NCBI GenBank assembly: GCA_004558145.1
Contig: SFDQ01000005.1
Location: 1 to 64,000, forward strand
Reading direction: 5' to 3'
Length of the DNA stretch: 64,000 nucleotides
DNA from: Oscillospiraceae bacterium
Lineage (GTDB): Bacteria > Bacillota_A > Clostridia > Oscillospirales > Ruminococcaceae
A program made the position numbers and the translations under genes. Below, piece after piece: positions 59,191-64,000 of this stretch. Numbering within the stretch: the stretch's first letter is position 1; each line of letters opens with the position of its first letter. The notes under the pieces were generated by a model. It had not been told where the DNA came from. It saw only the letters and a list, made by a program, of their open reading frames with translations, and did no database searches.

Positions 59191-60531
59191 TCAGAAAATG
59201 AAGTTGGATGCCACCACGATGAGCGGCAGAGAGATGATCGTCCGTTCCAGGAAAATCACGAACAGGCGCTTGAAATCGATGCCCAGCTTGGTCTGAAGGA
59301 TGACAGCGCCCACCTCGGCGATATAGATGATCTGGATGAGCGAGAGGGTGGCAATGATGAACCGGGTCCTGACCGACGCAAGCCCGCTCACCAGCACTGA
59401 CGGGATGAACATGTCGATGAAGCCCACCAGCGTGGCCGGAGCGGCAGCTGCGGCTTCCTCGATGCCCATGAGGCTCATCAGCCAGCCCATGGGCAGGGAC
59501 AGCACGTCCAGAATGGGGGTGTAGGCCACGATGATCATGCCCAGCGCGCTCCAGACCATGGCCACCGGCAACAGGCTGAAAAACATGCTGCACATCACGC
59601 CGGAGCCGCTTTTCAGCACCGTTTTCCAGGTGAAGCCCTCGGCCACCTGGGTGCTGCGGCGGAAGGCGCGGCGGAACACCCCCACCGACTTGTCGTACTG
59701 CTCCTGAGGCCGGCCCTGGTCGAAGTATTCGTCCTTGAGGCTGCTCAGCGGCCAGATGCGGGGCAGGATGACCGCCAGGATCACGCCCAGAACGCACAGC
59801 AGCGCATACATCACTGGGAAATATTCCTTGATGTTGGCGGTGGAGGCGATGACCATGCAGAAGGGCACCGAGACCAGCGAGAAGTTGCACATCACGATGG
59901 CGGCCTCCCGCTTGGTGTAGAAGCCTTTTTTGTATTTTTCAGCCGAGAGGATGACCGCCGCGTTGGCCGCCCCCATCCAGGAGGCGATCAGGTCCAGCGA
60001 AGCGTCCGACGGCACCTTGAACAGCGGCCGCACAAAACTGCGGGTCAGCTCGCCCGCAAACTCCATCAGCCCGCTCTCGGTCAAAAACGGCAGCAAAAAG
60101 CTCATGCCGATGGCCAGAGCCAGCACCGTGCGCATCATGGGGATGACGTTCTGCCCCACGTCCGGCCCAATGATAAAGTCCGGCCCCACCTGGAAATAGC
60201 ACATGGTCCCGAACACCAGCGCCGCAAGCTTGGCCGCAAGGCCCAGCCAGGACACCTCGAACAGTTCATGCAGCCGGGCGGGCAGGGGCCGTTTGCGGGC
60301 GGTCTGGATCTTGTCCGCGATCGAGCCGGCCGCCGAGGCCACCACCATCACCAGCAGCAGCTTGTCCAGCCATGTGCCGAGAAAGGTCTCGATCAGGTCG
60401 GTGAGCGCGCCTACCACCGTGTTCATGCTGCCCTGATACTGGATGGGCAGCAGAAAGGCGGTGACGCCCACCAGCGCGGCCGCCAAAAATTTTGCGAGGG
60501 ATCTTCCCCGGATCTGATATTCTGTTTCCAT
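59191..60531 (-). CDS. YjiH family membrane carrier (nucleoside-recognition/Gate domain)
   Basis: Integral membrane protein of 446 aa with about ten helices. The Gate-type repeats include FLTESGLMEFAGELTRSFVRPLF (about residues 149-171, given in part) and GFIDMFIPSVLVSG (about 374-387). YjiH proteins are found with amino-acid and dipeptide catabolic genes; substrate unknown. GGAGGT lies before the ATG. It lies between the LarA-like gene and carbamate kinase, so it probably moves a substrate or product of that pathway. Confidence 0.85.
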   Translation of the reverse strand: METEYQIRGRSLAKFLAAALVGVTAFLLPIQYQGSMNTVVGALTDLIETFLGTWLDKLLLVMVVASAAGSIADKIQTARKRPLPARLHELFEVSWLGLAAKLAALVFGTMCYFQVGPDFIIGPDVGQNVIPMMRTVLALAIGMSFLLPFLTESGLMEFAGELTRSFVRPLFKVPSDASLDLIASWMGAANAAVILSAEKYKKGFYTKREAAIVMCNFSLVSVPFCMVIASTANIKEYFPVMYALLCVLGVILAVILPRIWPLSSLKDEYFDQGRPQEQYDKSVGVFRRAFRRSTQVAEGFTWKTVLKSGSGVMCSMFFSLLPVAMVWSALGMIIVAYTPILDVLSLPMGWLMSLMGIEEAAAAAPATLVGFIDMFIPSVLVSGLASVRTRFIIATLSLIQIIYIAEVGAVILQTKLGIDFKRLFVIFLERTIISLPLIVVASNFIF

Positions 60532-60585
60532 AGCATACCTCCAAAGCGATGCCTGTGCCGTTGGGCAGAGTGCTCTCCCCCATTG

Positions 60586-60603
60586 GCGGCCGGGACCGGC
60601 CGC
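60586..60603 (-). other. Intercistronic hairpin after the LarA-like gene
   Basis: GCGGCCGG-GA-CCGGCCGC, a perfect 8-bp palindromic stem directly past the stop codon with no T run. Probably an mRNA 3'-end stabiliser or processing site within the operon. Confidence 0.5.
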
Positions 60604-61851
60604 TCAGTCCTGGCGGGGATAGTAGTCCTTCGAATTGTCCAGGACCTGACTTTCGGCGTTGGGATAGATCACCATTTTTCTGGGGGTGCCGTCGTCGATG
60701 ATGCGCAGCACCTCGTTCCATTCGCGCAGATAGACCGCGCCGGCGTTCTCGTCGATGTACCAGGGGTCGCGCATGCCCTTGACGGTGTACTGGGCAAAGA
60801 CGATGGCGTTCTTCATCGCCTTGGTCTTGCTGTAGCAGCCCGCCCAGGCCGCGCCGCCCGGCGCGGAGTGGCCCCACTTGTCGTACAGATAGTGGGTGCA
60901 GGAGCCGAAGGGAGAGTTTGCCGCCAGGATGAAGTCGCCGCCCTCCTTCAGGGACGCGATGGCCTCCGGCGTGTAGGCACAGCCCGGCTCCGCCGGCTTA
61001 TAGTGGCTGTTGGCCAGCACCACGTCGCAGTCGGGCACGAATTCGGCGCGGTAATGCCAGGCGGCATAGACCCGGGCCTGCTTTGCCTCCTCGGCAAAAT
61101 CGCCCGCGAACAGCTTGCAGATCTGGGCTTTTTCGTTGAGGAACACGTCCACCTTGAAGTCCAGGCCCATCATGCGGGCGGCCTCTTCCGCGTCCTCGCG
61201 CATGCGGCTTTTGGGGTTGCCCATGTTGAATTCGCTGGGGTTGGTGGCGCTGTGGCTCTTGAGGATGGTGCGCATGGACGCCACGCCGGGCAGGATGGAT
61301 TTTGCCCCGCCGCTGAAGCCGTAAAAGCTGTGGGCCATCATGGTGCCGACAGCGATCTTATAATCAGCGGACATCACGTCCGCGTTGATCTCAACGGGAA
61401 TGTTTCCCCGGGTATTGCCCAGGAAAACGTGGTTATAGAACACATTGTGGTTGTGCACCTCGAAGTTCTCCACCAGCTCGTCCCCGAGCTTGCGCACGAA
61501 CTCGGCCCGGTGCATGCAGCCGTGGGCGCCCAGCGCCGCGATGAACCAGATGTTCTTTTTGGGCACGCCTGCCTCCAGAAGCTCTGCGATGACGGCCCGG
61601 GCGATGGGCTCGCAGGGAGTGGGGCGGGTGATGTCGTCGATGATGATCACCGCGCTTTTGCAGCCCCGGGCCCCTTCGCGGATGGGCTTCGTCCCGATGG
61701 GCGCGGCGATGGCCGCGGCGATCTGTTCGTTGGTGAGGGCGGGCGATGCGTGGCCCTGGATGCGGGACACATGCACATCCCAGTTGTCCGGCAGTTCGAT
61801 GCGCACCGGCTGGTCGCCATACAGGCTGTTGGAAGGCAGATCGTAAAACAT
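60604..61851 (-). CDS. larA: Nickel-dependent lactate racemase family protein (LarA-like)
   Basis: Racemase or epimerase family using the nickel-pincer nucleotide. The 415-aa protein keeps the cofactor and catalytic residues: the lysine of GFSGGAKSILPG falls at 184 and histidines at 174 and 200, the same numbers as in the Lactobacillus plantarum enzyme, with His110 in the region of its His108. The second ATG (61851) is preferred: AGGAG lies 9 nt before it. LarB, LarC and LarE are not in the window. Placed between a DDAH-like hydrolase and carbamate kinase, it may act on a 2-hydroxy acid other than lactate. Confidence 0.85.
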   Translation of the reverse strand: MFYDLPSNSLYGDQPVRIELPDNWDVHVSRIQGHASPALTNEQIAAAIAAPIGTKPIREGARGCKSAVIIIDDITRPTPCEPIARAVIAELLEAGVPKKNIWFIAALGAHGCMHRAEFVRKLGDELVENFEVHNHNVFYNHVFLGNTRGNIPVEINADVMSADYKIAVGTMMAHSFYGFSGGAKSILPGVASMRTILKSHSATNPSEFNMGNPKSRMREDAEEAARMMGLDFKVDVFLNEKAQICKLFAGDFAEEAKQARVYAAWHYRAEFVPDCDVVLANSHYKPAEPGCAYTPEAIASLKEGGDFILAANSPFGSCTHYLYDKWGHSAPGGAAWAGCYSKTKAMKNAIVFAQYTVKGMRDPWYIDENAGAVYLREWNEVLRIIDDGTPRKMVIYPNAESQVLDNSKDYYPRQD

Positions 61852-61959
61852 GGCCATATTCTCCTACAATCTATAACGCACCGGCCCGCAGAAGGGCGGC
61901 AGGTCTGCGGCGGGCGCTCCCGCCGCCGTTTCAGAACGCCTGCCGCCCGTTCTCCGCCC

Positions 61960-61984
61960 GGCCCGGCGCAAAAAGCGCCGGGCC
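61960..61984 (-). other. GC hairpin in the gap between the DDAH-like and LarA-like genes
   Basis: GCCCGGCGC-AAAAA-GCGCCGGGC, a 9-10 bp perfect stem, next to a second GC-rich dyad at 61890-61945. Neither is followed by a T run on the minus strand. The 203-bp gap 61852-62054 holds no gene and no clear promoter. Confidence 0.45.
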
Positions 61985-62054
61985 GCACGGAGCCTGTGGT
62001 TCCGGTTTTTTGTTGCCGGGGCCGGGACGGCCCCTTGTCCTTTCAGAGATCAGC

Positions 62055-62834
62055 TCAGAAGCGCAGGGAGATGCAGCTCAGGCCGCCGTTGGTCTTGCGC
62101 AGCTCGGACACGCCCAGAACGATGGTCTTGTAGCCCATGTCCTCCACCAGCTTCTTGACCTTCGGATAGCCCTCGGGCACCAGCACGTAGTCGTTGACCC
62201 ACACGCAGTTGGCGGCGTACATCTCGTCCTCGGGGATGACGTACTTGTTGAAGTCCTTGAACAGGGGGTTGTCGATGAACTCGCCGGCCACCAGCAGGTT
62301 GTTGTTCTCCAGGTAGTTCACGCCGGACTTCAGATGGAACATCTCCTTCAGCTCCACCAGGATGGGGTTGTGGCCGTACTTTTTCAGGATGGCGGCCATG
62401 TTCTCGGCGCCGGCGCGGGTGGTGCGCTTGGAGATGCCGATGTAGAAGTCGTTGCCCACCATCATGATGTCGCCGGGCTCGCAGGTGCCCTCGGTGATCT
62501 GCTCCACGTTGTCGTAGAACTTCTCCAGGGTGGCGCGCAGGTCGGGCAGGCGGACCTCACCGTTGCGGGTCATGGCGCCGGGGTTGCTGATGATGGCCAC
62601 CTTGTCGGTGAGCAGGGCGTTGTCTTCGATGAACACAGAACTGGCGAAATCCTCACAGGGAGCCAGAACGGTCACATCCAGGCCGGCCTTGGCCAGCGCC
62701 GCCACATACTGCTCGTGCTGCACGATGGCCTTCTGATAGTTGGGGCGGCCCTCCAGATACACGCTGCTCAAAAGGCCCTCGGAGATGGAATGGCCGGGGA
62801 TGCGGACGATGGCGCGAGTGAACTTTTTCGACAC
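62055..62834 (-). CDS. DDAH-like amidino/guanidino hydrolase
   Basis: Member of the guanidino-modifying superfamily of dimethylarginine dimethylaminohydrolase and arginine deiminase. The 259-aa protein has the catalytic triad pattern: acidic pair in VFIEDNAL (Glu70-Asp71), His167 in MFHLKSG and the nucleophile Cys254 in GGLSCISL near the C-terminus. Small size fits DDAH better than ArcA (about 410 aa). Start is a GTG with AGAGG 8 nt before it. Likely reaction is hydrolysis of arginine, a methylarginine or another guanidino acid to a ureido compound such as citrulline. Followed by the LarA-like gene. Confidence 0.88.
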   Translation of the reverse strand: MSKKFTRAIVRIPGHSISEGLLSSVYLEGRPNYQKAIVQHEQYVAALAKAGLDVTVLAPCEDFASSVFIEDNALLTDKVAIISNPGAMTRNGEVRLPDLRATLEKFYDNVEQITEGTCEPGDIMMVGNDFYIGISKRTTRAGAENMAAILKKYGHNPILVELKEMFHLKSGVNYLENNNLLVAGEFIDNPLFKDFNKYVIPEDEMYAANCVWVNDYVLVPEGYPKVKKLVEDMGYKTIVLGVSELRKTNGGLSCISLRF

Positions 62835-62907
62835 AGTAATTACCTCTTTTCTTGAAACAATGATGGTTTTGATATTCTGCAAAGCGGTTCGCTTTCAGTA
62901 CGTTGGG

Positions 62908-64000
62908 TCAGATCATGATCCCCGCCACCAGCAGCACGCAGCAGGCGGCAAACATGACCAGCATGAACTTCCAGTTGGTCTTGACCCACTGACCGTAATC
63001 GATGTGGGCCACCTGGGTGCAGGTCATCACTGCGATGGAGGTGGGCATGATCATCTTCACCATGCCAAGGCCCATGATGTAGATCAGGATCATCATCTCG
63101 GGCTCGATGCCGGCAAACACCGCCAGCGGGGCCATGATGGACATGGTGGCCGCGGCCAGGCCGGAGGAGCTGGGGATGAGGATGGCGATGAGGAAGTAGA
63201 ACACAAGGCACACCAGCACGAAGAGCACGGGCGGCAGGGTGCTGAGGGTCTGCTCACCGAAGTTCAGGATGGTGGGCGTGATGGAGCCGGTGGTCATGAT
63301 GACCTGGATGCCGCGGGACAGCGGCACGATGAAGGCGGTGGACACAAGGCCCGCGGCGCCCCGCACGGTGATGTCGATGATCTTGTCCACCTTGTAGTGC
63401 ATCACAAAGCCCACCACGAAGGTGGCCACCAGCACCAGCAGGCTCAGTTCGTTGAAGTACCACTGGCCGAAGGGGGTGATGCTCTTGCCCAGCACGGTGC
63501 CGATCACGGGCAGGCCGGTGAGCCAGGCGGCAAAGTCCTCAAAGAAGGTCCAGTTTTCGTTCAGCGAGCTCCAGGGGATGAGGGAGATGATCATGATGGC
63601 AAAGGTCACGCAGAACACCACCACGACCCGGGACTGCTCCTTCGTCATGGTCAGGTCCTCGTCCTCGGCCACGGGGAACTCCTTCAGGTCCTGCTCCCGG
63701 CGGTAATACTGAGAGGAGAGGGTGGGGTCCTTTTTGACCTTGTCGGCATAGCGGCAGATGTAGGCGGAGATCAGGCTGAGGATCACCACGAACACGATGA
63801 ACCGCATCAGGATGCCCTCGCCGGGACTGATGCCGGCAATGCCGGCGGCGATGCCGGTGGCGAAGGGGTTCACCACCGAGGCCAGGCAGCCGCCCTGGGT
63901 GCCGAGCACCACGATCATCACGGTGACCATGGTGTCCAGCCCGAGGGAGAGGATCACGGGCATGAGCATGAGAAGATAGACAAAGCTCTCCTCGTAGGCG
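62908..64000 (-). CDS. YfcC family carrier, N-terminus beyond the right edge
   Basis: Secondary carrier of the YfcC/ArcD-related ion-transporter superfamily. Only the C-terminal 364 codons are in the window; about 100-130 residues are missing. The visible part has eight or nine helices with the family's AYEESFVY segment at the edge and SSSGLAAATMSIMAPLAVFAG (pieces, near the C-terminus). It is first of the visible genes of the operon and 73 bp before the DDAH-like gene. Role in arginine/ornithine or related guanidino acid exchange is inferred from context. Confidence 0.87.
   Translation of the reverse strand, partial: AYEESFVYLLMLMPVILSLGLDTMVTVMIVVLGTQGGCLASVVNPFATGIAAGIAGISPGEGILMRFIVFVVILSLISAYICRYADKVKKDPTLSSQYYRREQDLKEFPVAEDEDLTMTKEQSRVVVVFCVTFAIMIISLIPWSSLNENWTFFEDFAAWLTGLPVIGTVLGKSITPFGQWYFNELSLLVLVATFVVGFVMHYKVDKIIDITVRGAAGLVSTAFIVPLSRGIQVIMTTGSITPTILNFGEQTLSTLPPVLFVLVCLVFYFLIAILIPSSSGLAAATMSIMAPLAVFAGIEPEMMILIYIMGLGMVKMIMPTSIAVMTCTQVAHIDYGQWVKTNWKFMLVMFAACCVLLVAGIMI

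Overview
The window reads as about 64 kb of chromosome from a GC-rich, low-redundancy Gram-positive anaerobe, most likely a gut Oscillospiraceae/Ruminococcaceae-type Clostridia. Supporting signs are strong AGGAGG ribosome binding sites, sigma-A promoters of the TTGACA-17-TATAAT type, frequent TTG/GTG starts, lipoprotein-type binding proteins, pyruvate phosphate dikinase with its own strong leader, and many Na+-coupled amino-acid and organic-acid carriers. No rRNA, tRNA, CRISPR array or IS transposase was seen. Most genes lie in short operons with a regulator transcribed divergently or first, and GC-rich hairpin terminators close most of them.

Layout. 0-7.5 kb: M3 oligoendopeptidase; folT folate transporter under a THF riboswitch; cysteine desulfidase/serine-dehydratase-like enzyme with a DAACS symporter, divergent from a YheO/DauR-type regulator; a TSUP exporter. 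7.5-15 kb: proC-HAD operon, a LytTR regulator with a DUF3021 membrane partner, a lipoprotein, and a MacA-MacB-type exporter. 15-18.7 kb: dpaL and an AGCS symporter, divergent from a GntR/FCD regulator. 18.8-29 kb: housekeeping block (dacA, ftsH, two membrane-anchored unknowns, mfd, WG-repeat lipoprotein, pth). 29.2-33.9 kb: ppdK, whose last 27 bp are repeated exactly 2,078 bp downstream; the repeats bracket a lower-GC cassette carrying one AlbA_2/ATPase-type gene, which looks like a small integrated element.

34-40 kb: MarR-FUSC efflux operon, VanZ-domain fusion protein, TSUP exporter with an aryl-sulfate sulfotransferase. 40-52.3 kb: an RmlD-like reductase, then a LacI-controlled divergon: lacI and a metallo-beta-lactamase-fold hydrolase on one side, and on the other a nucleoside hydrolase, EamA exporter, CUT1-type ABC importer, HAD phosphatase, MgtC-like protein and ribokinase-like kinase (probable nucleoside/pentoside catabolism). 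52.3-58.1 kb: nanE with an Fbp/Phn-type ABC importer and an RpiR regulator (probable amino-sugar or sialic-acid-linked uptake). 58.2-64 kb: a long leftward operon running off the right edge: YfcC-type carrier, DDAH-like amidino hydrolase, LarA-family racemase, YjiH-type carrier and carbamate kinase. This looks like a variant fermentative pathway ending in ATP from carbamoyl phosphate.

The most unusual items are the ppdK-end cassette, the DDAH-LarA-YjiH-carbamate kinase operon, nanE with an iron-type ABC importer, and the LytTR-DUF3021 pair with 21-bp-spaced repeats upstream of its promoter.
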